This document shows positions 30,953 to 38,085 of a stretch of DNA of 64,000 bases, one piece after another; position 1 is the first letter of the stretch, and each line of letters opens with the position of its first letter. A program made the position numbers and the translations under genes. The stretch is from Streptococcus dysgalactiae subsp. dysgalactiae (GTDB lineage Bacteria > Bacillota > Bacilli > Lactobacillales > Streptococcaceae). The notes under the pieces were generated by a model, which searched no databases, had not been told where the DNA came from, and worked only from the letters and a program-made list of their open reading frames with translations. Location of the stretch: the NCBI RefSeq assembly GCF_900459225.1, contig NZ_UHFH01000003.1:92501-156500 (forward strand). Reading direction: 5' to 3'.

Positions 30953-30981
30953 TTAACTTGACATAATTTTTGGAGGATGAT

Positions 30982-31188
30982 ATGGATAATCGTATTCAGG
31001 AACTCCGTAAAGCTAGACATATTAGCCAAGCAGAACTAGCGGATGCTATGAGTGTGACAAGGCAGACGATTATTTCTTTGGAAAAAGGTAGATATAATGC
31101 TTCTCTTGAGTTAGCTTATAAACTTGCTATTTTTTTTCAACTAAGCATAGAAGAAATTTTCTTGTTTGATCAAGAAGAGAGTGATTAG
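30982..31188 (+). CDS. Small Cro/CI-type (HTH_3) transcriptional regulator
   Basis: This 68-aa DNA-binding protein is one helix-turn-helix domain (LADAMSVTRQTIISLEKGRY, about residues 21-40) with almost no tail. GGAGG precedes ATG 30982. It heads a group of membrane-protein genes. Small regulators of this type next to membrane proteins often control an envelope-stress or peptide-defence module. The direct repeats at its promoter probably form its operator. Confidence 0.85.
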   Translation: MDNRIQELRKARHISQAELADAMSVTRQTIISLEKGRYNASLELAYKLAIFFQLSIEEIFLFDQEESD

Positions 31189-31190
31189 CG

Positions 31191-31295
31191 GTGGAGCGAA
31201 AAAACAAGGAGAGTTTTATTAGTTACTATATTTGGGGAATGTTTTCCAGTAGTCTAGCTATTTATTTTAGAAAATGCATAAGGAAATTAGGTTGA
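31191..31295 (+). pseudogene. Short ORF, possible remnant of a membrane-protein gene
   Basis: GTG at 31191 opens a 34-codon frame 2 bp after the regulator stop. It codes for a polar start (VERKNKESF) and part of a hydrophobic segment (YYIWGMFSSSLAIYF), then a basic tail and a stop. It looks like the first quarter of a membrane protein cut short. I do not recognise the family, and it may not be translated. Confidence 0.35.
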
Positions 31296-31949
31296 CAACG
31301 GGATATGTTACTAAGTTAAAAACAATATTTGCTAGCTCTGATAGTGATAGTATTGGAACAGCTGCTAACCTTATGGATTAGGAAAGGACAGCCTTTTGGA
31401 CAGGTTCTCATCATCACAGGTATTTTGTTACTAATCGCAACAGTTGTTTTTTATTTTGGGAAAAAGCTTGGTTTGTTAGGCAATAAAAGGGTTTCTGAGG
31501 ATGAGTATCGTTGGCTATGGATTGGGTTAGGACTTGTTTCCTTATTTGCTGTTCAGATTATCGGTAAAATGATTTTAGTCATTGAGAAAGGCCAACAGGC
31601 TAATACAGTGAATCAATCGGCGATTCTTGGGGTGGGAATGCATCCGATTCTTCTGGTAACTTTGGTAGGACTTGTGGCTCCTATTGTTGAGGAAATTGTT
31701 TTTCGTGGTTTACTATATGATAAATCATTTGGACCTTCCTATATAGGTCTGATGTTTAGCAGTTTCATGTTTGGTCTTATTCATGTGCCCACTGATTTTG
31801 GAAGCTGGATTATTTATGTTGGTATGGGGCTTATTTTGGGGCTTGTGTATCGAAAAACACAAAAATTAGAACACGTCATGTTGATTCACTTTTTGAATAA
31901 CGGCATAGCCCTGATATTGATTACTTTTGTGACAAAGATGATTTCTTAA
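31274..31949 (+). pseudogene. CPBP intramembrane protease, probable frameshift near the start
   Basis: Most of the gene (from TTG 31329) reads as a CPBP (Abi/CAAX) membrane protease, with motifs EEIVFRG, FGLIHVP and HFLNN and several hydrophobic helices. Upstream, ATG 31274 opens another frame (MHKEIRLTTGYVTKLKTIF) that joins smoothly to LIVIVLEQLL if one base near 31335-31340 is removed. The open part, 206 aa, keeps all catalytic motifs and could still be expressed from TTG 31329, so loss of function is likely but not certain. Confidence 0.6.
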
Positions 31950-31966
31950 AATAAGGAGATTGAGGT

Positions 31967-32404
31967 ATGAAAAAGGAACCTTCACTTAAACAAAAATGCC
32001 AGTATTGGGAAAAGGTCTATACTCGAATTGGCCATGTATTGGTTGCTTTAGGCTTTTTATCCGCGACTTGGGGTCTTTGGTTAATGACACGTGGAAATAT
32101 GAGACAGGGAACTCTGTTCTTCTTCTTTGCCCCTTTGTTTTTGATTGCTTCAACTTTTTTCTTTTATGTGTTTACAGAACCTACTGATTTAAAAAACTAT
32201 TTGGTGGCTCTACATGATGAGCGTAACCGTGCCATTCGAAAACAGACACAGGTTTACTGCTTTTACGTAATCATTAATCTTTTTATTGCTTTATACTTTT
32301 TCTTCCCCCAATTAACTATTCGAGACCTTGTGTCGTATAAATTGCCTTTGATTTTGGCTTATCTTTATTTATTCCTTAGACATTGGGTTTCTAAAAAAAT
32401 GTAA
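31967..32404 (+). CDS. Four-helix membrane protein of unknown function
   Basis: This 145-aa integral membrane protein has four hydrophobic segments in two pairs (about 21-40, 47-68, 97-115, 120-137) and a central polar loop with LHDERNRAIRKQ. An AGGAG site precedes ATG 31967. It is the last gene of the group headed by the small regulator. Its layout resembles two-pair membrane proteins often found with such regulators, but I cannot assign a function. Confidence 0.7.
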   Translation: MKKEPSLKQKCQYWEKVYTRIGHVLVALGFLSATWGLWLMTRGNMRQGTLFFFFAPLFLIASTFFFYVFTEPTDLKNYLVALHDERNRAIRKQTQVYCFYVIINLFIALYFFFPQLTIRDLVSYKLPLILAYLYLFLRHWVSKKM

Positions 32405-32527
32405 CCCTATCTTGAACATTTTAAAGACGCGAAAACACCCCTGTTTGAGACTGCTTCAACTTCCTTGTTAGCTGTATTGTCTAACAAGAAGATGAGTTAT
32501 CCTTGAACGGGGTATTTTGCTAAGTAG

Positions 32528-32550
32528 GGTGCTTGGTAGCACCTATTTTT
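32528..32550 (+). terminator. Terminator of the regulator/membrane-protein group
   Basis: The stem pairs GGTGCT (32528-32533) with AGCACC (32538-32543), followed by TATTTTT. It overlaps the stop codon of the convergent proC. A second hairpin, TTGTTAG/CTAACAA, lies about 50 bp upstream. Confidence 0.65.
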
Positions 32551-33319
32551 GTAAATGTTTAGCCTTATCAATGGTTTTGTCAATGGCAGAGCTGACAGTG
32601 GCTGTGAGGCCGAGGCGTTCTAATTCCATCAGCCCAGCAATAGTCGTTCCTCCAGGACTGCAGATGGCGTCAATAAAGTCATTAGGACTTTGTTGACTGG
32701 CCAAAAGGTTATTGGCGCTCGCCAAAACAGTCTGGGTAATAATGTCAAGAGCTTTTGGTTTAGGAAGACCATTGTTAACCCCGGCTTTGGCCAAGGCCTC
32801 AATAAAGAGGTAAATGTAAGCTGGGCTTGATCCTGCTAGAGCAGTAAAGGTATCAAAGTCTTTTTCGTCAATGATAAAAGTGCTGCCAAAACTATCGGTT
32901 AGCTCCTGCACGCTTGCTTGTAATTCCTTGGAGACCAAAGCATTTCCAGTAAGGGCAGTGCTACTTTGGAGAATTTGAGCATTCATGTTTGGCATAATAC
33001 GTAGTAAAGGGAGGTCTTCCCCTACTAAGGTTGCTAGGTCTTGGAGCGAAATACCAGCGGCCATAGAGATAATAGGCTGTCTAAAATGGAGTGGGTGGAG
33101 AACAGCGTTAAACAGCTGAGGTTTAATGCCTAAAATAACGAGATCTACTTGATCAATAAGCTCTTGATGAGATGAAGCGTAACTAAGTGATAACTGCTCT
33201 GCAATCTCTCTAGACCGTTCCAAGGAAGATCCAGAGATGATCAGTTCATGTGGTGTTTTTTTTAAGCCTGTAATCATAGCGCTAGCCATTTTGCCAACAC
33301 CAATAATGCCAATTTTCAT
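32543..33319 (-). CDS. proC: Pyrroline-5-carboxylate reductase
   Basis: This 258-aa NAD(P)H-dependent enzyme performs the last step of proline synthesis. The Rossmann motif GIIGVGKMASAM starts at residue 4, and the C-terminal family signature is around SPGGTTIAGL. It is on the minus strand 46 bp after pepA, likely the same transcript. It ends in the shared terminator region. Confidence 0.94.
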   Translation of the reverse strand: MKIGIIGVGKMASAMITGLKKTPHELIISGSSLERSREIAEQLSLSYASSHQELIDQVDLVILGIKPQLFNAVLHPLHFRQPIISMAAGISLQDLATLVGEDLPLLRIMPNMNAQILQSSTALTGNALVSKELQASVQELTDSFGSTFIIDEKDFDTFTALAGSSPAYIYLFIEALAKAGVNNGLPKPKALDIITQTVLASANNLLASQQSPNDFIDAICSPGGTTIAGLMELERLGLTATVSSAIDKTIDKAKHLQK

Positions 33320-33365
33320 GTTGCAACTCCTTGTGAATAGTTGTGATACACCTGGTCTTCGACTG

Positions 33366-34433
33366 TTAATAACGTTTGATTAAGTCAACGGTTGAGCGAT
33401 CAAGTTTTTTGACAATGGCTTGTAAGAAGGTTTGTGCTTCTACGAAATCATCCATAGCGTAGAGGGTTTGGTGAGAGTGAATGTAACGTGCACAGACCCC
33501 GATGGTAGTAGATGGAACGCCACTATTTTGAAGATGTGCTGCTCCTGCGTCGGTACCACCTTTACCACAATAGTATTGGAAACTTACGCCGGCTTCCTCA
33601 GCCGTTGTGAGTAAGAAGTCACGCATATCCTTGAGCATGACATGGCCTGGGTCGTAAAAGCGCAATAAGGTGCCCTCTCCGATTGTTCCAGGATTGCCAT
33701 AAATATCGCCAGCAGGGGAGCAATCCACCGCAAAGAATAATTCAGGGTCGAACTTGGTGGTTGACACGTGGGCTCCGCGCAGGCCAACTTCTTCCTGAAC
33801 ATTTGCTCCTGCAATGAGGGTATTGTTAAGGTCTTGTCTTTTTAGAGCTTCAAGCATTTCTGTTACCATGAGGACGCCATAGCGATTATCCCAAGCTTTT
33901 GAAATGATGTTTTTTTGATTAGCTGTTAGGATAGTTTCAGATTGAGGGACGATGATATCTCCCGGTGTAATACCAAAGCTTTCAGCTTCTGCCTTATCTG
34001 TAAAACCACCATCAAACACAATATCTTCGATATTTGGTAGACTAGCAGAGCCATTTGCCCCACGTAAAAAATGAGGAGGTACTGATCCTGAGATCAGTGG
34101 GATAGCCTGTCCAGTACGGGTGTAGAGAGTAAACCGTTGTGAACTGACAACAAGTGGGTTCCAGCCACCGATACCAACCACGCGCAGTGTGCCGTCAGCT
34201 TTGATGTCACTCACCATAAACCCGACTTCATCCATATGAGCAGCCACTAAAATACGGGGTGCTTGGTCAGCTTTACTATCTCTAATACCAAAAATGCCCC
34301 CGAGGCCATCTGTTTCAACACGGTCAACCAGTGGGGTTATTTTTGTACGGAGATAATCGCGGACACTGTGCTCATAGCCGGCAATGCCATCTAATTCTGT
34401 CACTTCTTTGATTTTTGAAAATAAGTCTGTCAT
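33366..34433 (-). CDS. pepA: Glutamyl aminopeptidase PepA (M42 family)
   Basis: This 355-aa cytoplasmic metallo-aminopeptidase removes N-terminal Glu or Asp from peptides. Metal ligands and catalytic residues appear in AAHMDEVGF (about 64-72), WDNRYG, NVQEEVGLRG and the C-terminal RYIHSHQT. The start ATG 34433 is 175 bp from the small upstream gene. The pepA-proC order matches other pyogenic streptococci. Confidence 0.95.
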   Translation of the reverse strand: MTDLFSKIKEVTELDGIAGYEHSVRDYLRTKITPLVDRVETDGLGGIFGIRDSKADQAPRILVAAHMDEVGFMVSDIKADGTLRVVGIGGWNPLVVSSQRFTLYTRTGQAIPLISGSVPPHFLRGANGSASLPNIEDIVFDGGFTDKAEAESFGITPGDIIVPQSETILTANQKNIISKAWDNRYGVLMVTEMLEALKRQDLNNTLIAGANVQEEVGLRGAHVSTTKFDPELFFAVDCSPAGDIYGNPGTIGEGTLLRFYDPGHVMLKDMRDFLLTTAEEAGVSFQYYCGKGGTDAGAAHLQNSGVPSTTIGVCARYIHSHQTLYAMDDFVEAQTFLQAIVKKLDRSTVDLIKRY

Positions 34434-34594
34434 CTGTTACTCCATTAATAAGGGTTTAGACAAGTCTATGCTTGTCGTCTATCTTATATTCTACCACTTT
34501 TTAGGTAAGAATGGATGATCATTTCAAGGATGGAGACTGGAGAAAAAATAATCAGAAAGCTCACAGTAAGGGGAAATGATGTTAACACTAAGCA

Positions 34595-34626
34595 AAAATC
34601 CTAGAGATTAAAACTCTCTAGGATTT
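34595..34626 (-). terminator. Terminator hairpin overlapping the end of a small gene
   Basis: AAATCCTAGAGA and TCTCTAGGATTT form a perfect 12-bp stem around a 7-nt loop. The stop codon of the minus-strand gene (34608-34610) lies in this hairpin. Confidence 0.75.
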
Positions 34627-34781
34627 CTATGAAGGGGAGATACCTTTTTGCCATAAGCTGTTTTTTTAGGAAGCAAGGTAATTATCAAAATGATAAAGCA
34701 AAGGCTGGTCAGTAAGAATAGTAGGGCGCTTACGATGCGAAAAGACTCTCCACTGGCGAAAAGTAAGGATAATGGGGTCAT
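34608..34781 (-). CDS. Small single-pass membrane protein
   Basis: This 57-aa protein has one strong hydrophobic helix (about residues 12-36) and a basic C-terminal tail (LPKKTAYGKKVS). ATG 34779-34781 has a GGAAGG site 7 nt upstream. Support for a real gene: a minus-strand promoter (TTGACA at 34887-34892 and TAAACT at 34864-34869, 17 bp apart), a 5' hairpin and a perfect terminator at the stop codon. I do not recognise the family. It is divergent from the DUF4651 gene. Confidence 0.6.
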   Translation of the reverse strand: MTPLSLLFASGESFRIVSALLFLLTSLCFIILIITLLPKKTAYGKKVSPLHRNPREF

Positions 34782-34818
34782 AAAGTAACCTTCCATCTTC
34801 TATCAATTAATTTTTGCG

Positions 34819-34846
34819 GTATAGTTAATAAATAAATAAACTATAC
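34819..34846. repeat. Inverted repeat in the 5' leader of the small membrane protein gene
   Basis: GTATAGTT (34819-34826) and AACTATAC (34839-34846) are exact inverted copies 12 bp apart. The repeat lies between the inferred promoter and the start codon of the minus-strand gene. It could be an operator or an mRNA hairpin. Confidence 0.7.
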
Positions 34847-34982
34847 TTAATCATTATAAATTAAGTTTAATTGCTTTTGTATTCTTTGTCAAGTCTTAAA
34901 GAGATAAAAATATTATTTTTCCTTGTAGCTTAGCCTCTCTTTTTGAATTTGGGCTAGCCCATTTAAACTATTTTGTGATAAA

Positions 34983-35276
34983 ATGAAAAGTATGAACAAA
35001 AAGCAAACAGGTATCATTTCAGGCCTCTTGGGGGCAGGGCTTGTCCTAGGTCTTGGATTAATGATAAATGACTATTATCAAGAAAAAGAACGTCAGCACA
35101 TCACAAGGGACTTGCGTGCCTTTTTTTCAAACTTGGGACACATTGACGTTTTATATGTAACCCCTAAATTGCCTAGAGTAGCTCAGGTTTCAGGTGGCGT
35201 GGTCATGGCAGATGGTAGACACTACACGTACACTTATGATAGAGGACAGATTAGCGTTGAGGAGGAACGAATATGA
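34983..35276 (+). CDS. DUF4651 membrane-anchored protein
   Basis: This 97-aa protein has one N-terminal membrane helix (GIISGLLGAGLVLGLGLMI) and an extracellular domain with DVLYVTP and GRHYTYTYDRGQI. It fits the streptococcal DUF4651 family found next to the thioredoxin-like gene and ytpR. It overlaps the thioredoxin-like gene by 4 bp, so the two are coupled. Function is unknown; a redox or envelope role is only suggested by the neighbour. Confidence 0.75.
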   Translation: MKSMNKKQTGIISGLLGAGLVLGLGLMINDYYQEKERQHITRDLRAFFSNLGHIDVLYVTPKLPRVAQVSGGVVMADGRHYTYTYDRGQISVEEERI

Positions 35277-35590
35277 TTGTGCCAAGCACTTATGAGGAAC
35301 TAGTAGGATTGATTGAAAATGAAGGTAAACTGGTTTTGTTTTTCACAGCTGATTGGTGTCCAGATTGCCAATTTATCTATCCTGTGATGCCAGATATTGA
35401 GGCAGAACATACCAATATGACCTTTGTGCGCGTTAACCGAGACCAGTTTATGGAAGTGGCACAAAAGTGGGATATTTTTGGTATTCCTAGTTTTGTCGTG
35501 ATTGAAAAAGGTCAGGAAGTAGGGCGTCTGGTTAACAAAATGAGAAAAACCAAGGCTGAGATTACTCATTTTTTAGCGGCTTACGATTAA
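35273..35590 (+). CDS. Thioredoxin-family protein
   Basis: This 105-aa thioredoxin fold has the active site WCPDC (residues 27-31) and the cis-Pro loop IPSF. The CPDC pair differs from the usual CGPC, so its redox potential and partners may differ. It has no signal peptide and is probably cytoplasmic. It lies in a three-gene run with DUF4651 and ytpR. Confidence 0.87.
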   Translation: MIVPSTYEELVGLIENEGKLVLFFTADWCPDCQFIYPVMPDIEAEHTNMTFVRVNRDQFMEVAQKWDIFGIPSFVVIEKGQEVGRLVNKMRKTKAEITHFLAAYD

Positions 35591-35608
35591 TAGAAAAGGA
35601 AGAATGAC

Positions 35609-36235
35609 ATGATTTTTGCATACAATAAAGAGCAAGTTGGCGACGTGTTGATGGTAATCTCACAAGAGACAACAACTATGAAACGTCAAGTGGAACGTAG
35701 AGGGAAAGTGGCTCGTGTTTTTGCAGAGGAAAACGGCAAAACCCTTGCTTGGAATATCTTTGACGCGTCGAGTTTAGTTACCCTTACTGGTAATGGGCAA
35801 GTCTTTTTAACTGATGAAGATGTGGCTACTTTAAATGATGAATTGGCTAAAGAAGGATTTTCAGAAAGACTTGAACCGACTGCGGGACCTGTTTTTGTCG
35901 TTGGTCAAATCGTTGAGATGGTGGCTCATCCAGATAGCGACCATTTGAATATTTGCCAAGTGGCTATTGGTGAGAATCAAACGGTTCAAATCGTAGCGGG
36001 CGCACCAAATGCTGCACTTGGTTTAAAAACGATTGTTGCCCTACCAGGTGCTATGATGCCAAGTGGGAGTTTGATTTTCCCAGGGAAACTGCGCGGCGAA
36101 GAAAGTTATGGCATGATGTGCTCTCCTCGTGAGTTGGCCTTGCCAAATGCACCACAAAAACGTGGCATTATTGAACTTGATGAGTCAGCTGTAGTAGGGG
36201 AAGCTTTTGACCCAGCTAAACATTGGAAAGGTTAA
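35609..36235 (+). CDS. ytpR: YtpR-type tRNA-binding domain protein
   Basis: This 208-aa protein has an N-terminal DUF4479-type domain and a C-terminal EMAPII-like OB fold (HPDSDHLNICQV, IVAGAPNA, RGEESYGMMCSPREL). It resembles the tRNA-binding domain of phenylalanyl-tRNA synthetase beta. The cellular role is not established. It follows the thioredoxin gene by 18 bp. Confidence 0.85.
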   Translation: MIFAYNKEQVGDVLMVISQETTTMKRQVERRGKVARVFAEENGKTLAWNIFDASSLVTLTGNGQVFLTDEDVATLNDELAKEGFSERLEPTAGPVFVVGQIVEMVAHPDSDHLNICQVAIGENQTVQIVAGAPNAALGLKTIVALPGAMMPSGSLIFPGKLRGEESYGMMCSPRELALPNAPQKRGIIELDESAVVGEAFDPAKHWKG

Positions 36236-36303
36236 ATGAATCAGCTGAGCAATAATGACAGAAAGTCGTTGTCATCAATGATTAGTTTTAGAAGCACAAA
36301 AAT

Positions 36304-36378
36304 AAGTCTAGGAAAACCAGCCTTATCATTAGTCTTTAATGATTAATGAGTAAGATTGGATTTTCTTAGACTTTTTAG
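36304..36378. terminator. Long bidirectional terminator hairpin
   Basis: The outer arms are AAGTCTAGGAAAA (36304-36316) and TTTTCTTAGACTT (36361-36373). A second inverted repeat lies inside (CTTATCATTA against TAATGAGTAAG). The genes on both sides converge on it, and A- and T-rich tails lie at its ends. Confidence 0.8.
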
Positions 36379-37103
36379 TTAAAGCTAGTTTTGTTCTTTT
36401 TTAGGATTAAGTGTTGTAAAAAAGCAATGTCTTTATAGGGTTTTAGGTCACAAATAGCCAATTCCATCTCAAGCAAGTTTTCTCGCCATCCTTCAGTCGT
36501 TTTAAAAGCATTTGGTTGCAATTCGTAGACGGTTCTGATGCCGTAGTAATGCTGCAGGGGTAGTTGTGTTTTTGACAAGAGGTCTTCAATGCTAAAGGTT
36601 TGTCCATCAGAAAAAGATAGACTTTCAAAAGCATCTCCATTTAGCAACTGCATGGCTTTTTGGCAGTCATTTTCAAAGACAACAGAATGAAGAACCTTTC
36701 CAACGTGATTGTGCTTAATCAGGGACAATGTTCCACCTTGTTTTAAGATGCGTTCAAATTCCTTTAGGTAAACAGGATGGTCTTCGGGGCTAATATATTC
36801 TAGGACATTATGGCAAATAATCAGATCGAAGGTGTTATCAGCATAGTGGTGAAGACTTTCAAGAGAACCGTTTATTTTAGTAATAGTGTCCTGGGTATGT
36901 GCAAAAAGTAAATCAGAATTTGGTTCAATAGCGATGACCTGATTGTTGGCAGCTAGATGTTCGGCAGTCAGACAAAAACCTGCTCCAAAGTCCAATACGT
37001 GCTGATTCTGATGATGGCCTAGTTGCGCAAAAATAATATCGTACATTAACCGACTCCATGGTTGTTGTAACATGTCTTTATAAGCTTCAAGATTAGCAGT
37101 CAT
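36375..37103 (-). CDS. Class I SAM-dependent methyltransferase
   Basis: This 242-aa methyltransferase has motif I VLDFGAGFCLTAEHLA (about residues 36-51), motif II IAIEPN and motif IV LIICHNVLEYI. It is of the small-molecule or tRNA-modifying type with no extra domain that would tell the substrate. It is convergent to ytpR and divergent from ssbB. Confidence 0.82.
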   Translation of the reverse strand: MTANLEAYKDMLQQPWSRLMYDIIFAQLGHHQNQHVLDFGAGFCLTAEHLAANNQVIAIEPNSDLLFAHTQDTITKINGSLESLHHYADNTFDLIICHNVLEYISPEDHPVYLKEFERILKQGGTLSLIKHNHVGKVLHSVVFENDCQKAMQLLNGDAFESLSFSDGQTFSIEDLLSKTQLPLQHYYGIRTVYELQPNAFKTTEGWRENLLEMELAICDLKPYKDIAFLQHLILKKNKTSFN

Positions 37104-37153
37104 TAGCAGTTCTTTTCTTTAGTTTAAGATATTATTTATTTTACCATAGTTTT

Positions 37154-37161
37154 TACGAATA
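37154..37161 (+). promoter_or_regulatory. SigX (ComX) cin-box of ssbB
   Basis: TACGAATA after a T5 run, 19 bp before the ssbB start and identical to the box before comYA. Confidence 0.9.
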
Positions 37162-37180
37162 ATAAGGTAAGGAGGTTGAT

Positions 37181-37576
37181 ATGTATAATAAAGTGATTAT
37201 GATCGGTCGTTTGGTGGCTAAACCAGAATTGGTAAAAACAGCTACCGATAAGCATGTAGCACGTCTCTCTTTGGCTGTTAATCGAAGATTTAAAAATGCT
37301 TCAGGAGAGCGAGAAGCAGATTTTATTTCTGTTGTTGTTTGGGGAAAGTTAGCAGAAACCTTAGTTTCTTATGCTAGCAAAGGTAGTTTGATGTCTATTG
37401 ACGGTGAACTTAGAACCCGCAAATATGATAAAGATGGGCAAGTGCATTATGTGACAGAAGTGCTATGCCAGTCTTTTCAGTTATTAGAAAGTCGTGCTCA
37501 GCGTGCGATGCGAGAAAATAATGTCGCCAATGACTTGGTAGATCTGGTTCTAGAAGAGGAGGAGTTGCCTTTTTAA
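37181..37576 (+). CDS. ssbB: Competence-induced single-stranded DNA-binding protein SsbB
   Basis: This 131-aa OB-fold SSB has the start MYNKVIMIGRLVAKPEL. It is shorter than the housekeeping SSB, without a glycine-rich linker, but ends in the acidic tip EEEELPF used for partner binding. It protects incoming single-stranded DNA during transformation. The SigX box upstream and strong AAGGAGG site support a competence gene. Confidence 0.93.
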   Translation: MYNKVIMIGRLVAKPELVKTATDKHVARLSLAVNRRFKNASGEREADFISVVVWGKLAETLVSYASKGSLMSIDGELRTRKYDKDGQVHYVTEVLCQSFQLLESRAQRAMRENNVANDLVDLVLEEEELPF

Positions 37577-37741
37577 GCAGGTGTAGTTAATCCTTTAGAG
37601 GTGTAATATTATTTGAAAAGGTCTCTTTTTTACGAGTTGAATGCTCTAAAAATATTTCTGAGTCAGCTCTTTTTATCAATTGTTAGAATATTACCAAGAA
37701 ACCGAAAATTCCATAAATAACAAAAAATAAGTTAAAAAGTC

Positions 37742-37770
37742 TTGACAGTGTTTAAAAAAAGGGTTAGAAT
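37742..37770 (+). promoter_or_regulatory. Promoter of the leader peptide and ABC transporter operon
   Basis: TTGACA (37742-37747) and TAGAAT (37765-37770) lie 17 bp apart. Transcription should start near 37777, about 33 nt before the leader ATG. Confidence 0.8.
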
Positions 37771-37809
37771 GTTAAACAATTAAGACGAAAGAAAACAGGA
37801 GGTGCTGAT

Positions 37810-37872
37810 ATGGTATCAAATAGCACAACTCATACGATGACTAAGCGTTATTACTATAGCTTCTTTAGATAG
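37810..37872 (+). CDS. Leader peptide rich in Tyr and Phe (20 aa)
   Basis: ATG 37810 is preceded by a near-perfect AGGAGGTG ribosome site and opens a 20-codon frame ending at TAG 37870-37872. The peptide ends KRYYYSFFR: codons 14-16 are TAT TAC TAT and codons 18-19 TTC TTT. A clustered run of one amino acid near the end of a tiny, well-initiated ORF is the mark of a ribosome-stalling attenuator. The stop codon abuts the first of several alternative hairpins, and the operon downstream encodes an ABC importer of a family that includes tryptophan transporters. The likely sensed amino acid is tyrosine. Confidence 0.85.
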   Translation: MVSNSTTHTMTKRYYYSFFR

Positions 37873-38060
37873 TGTTTGTAGACATGGGAAACATGGGTAC
37901 AAACACGGTAAACGTTACGTTTGTATCTATGAGGCTATGGCTGTTTGAGTTGTTTGTCCGCATAGATGATATATCTAAGTGGACACCATACAGCGCGTAT
38001 TTTGTTATACCATTGCACGTGTATAAGACCATTTAGGTAATTCTAAATGGTCTTATTTTT
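37872..38060 (+). promoter_or_regulatory. Transcription attenuator with alternating hairpins and terminator
   Basis: These pairings can be drawn directly. A: 37872-37880 with 37898-37906 (9 bp). B: 37898-37904 with 37919-37925 (7 bp), excluding A. C: 37925-37931 with 37961-37967 (7 bp), touching B at one base. D: 37955-37959 with 37981-37985, enclosing TAGAT/ATCTA (37963-37967 with 37973-37977), excluding C. Antiterminator: CTAAGTGG (37975-37982) with CCATTTAG (38029-38036). Terminator: 38024-38036 with 38043-38055, 13 perfect bp, then T5. A ribosome stalled at the Tyr codons permits A and C, leaving the antiterminator free. A ribosome at the stop codon blocks A and favours B, D and termination. 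Confidence 0.75.
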
Positions 38061-38085
38061 ATGCAATAAAGAAAGAGGAAATAAC

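Noticed and set aside
37777..38060. A T-box riboswitch before the ABC operon
   Set aside because: I looked for the conserved T-box sequence and specifier-loop features. AGTGGACACC is only vaguely similar, and a well-initiated leader peptide explains the Tyr codons better.
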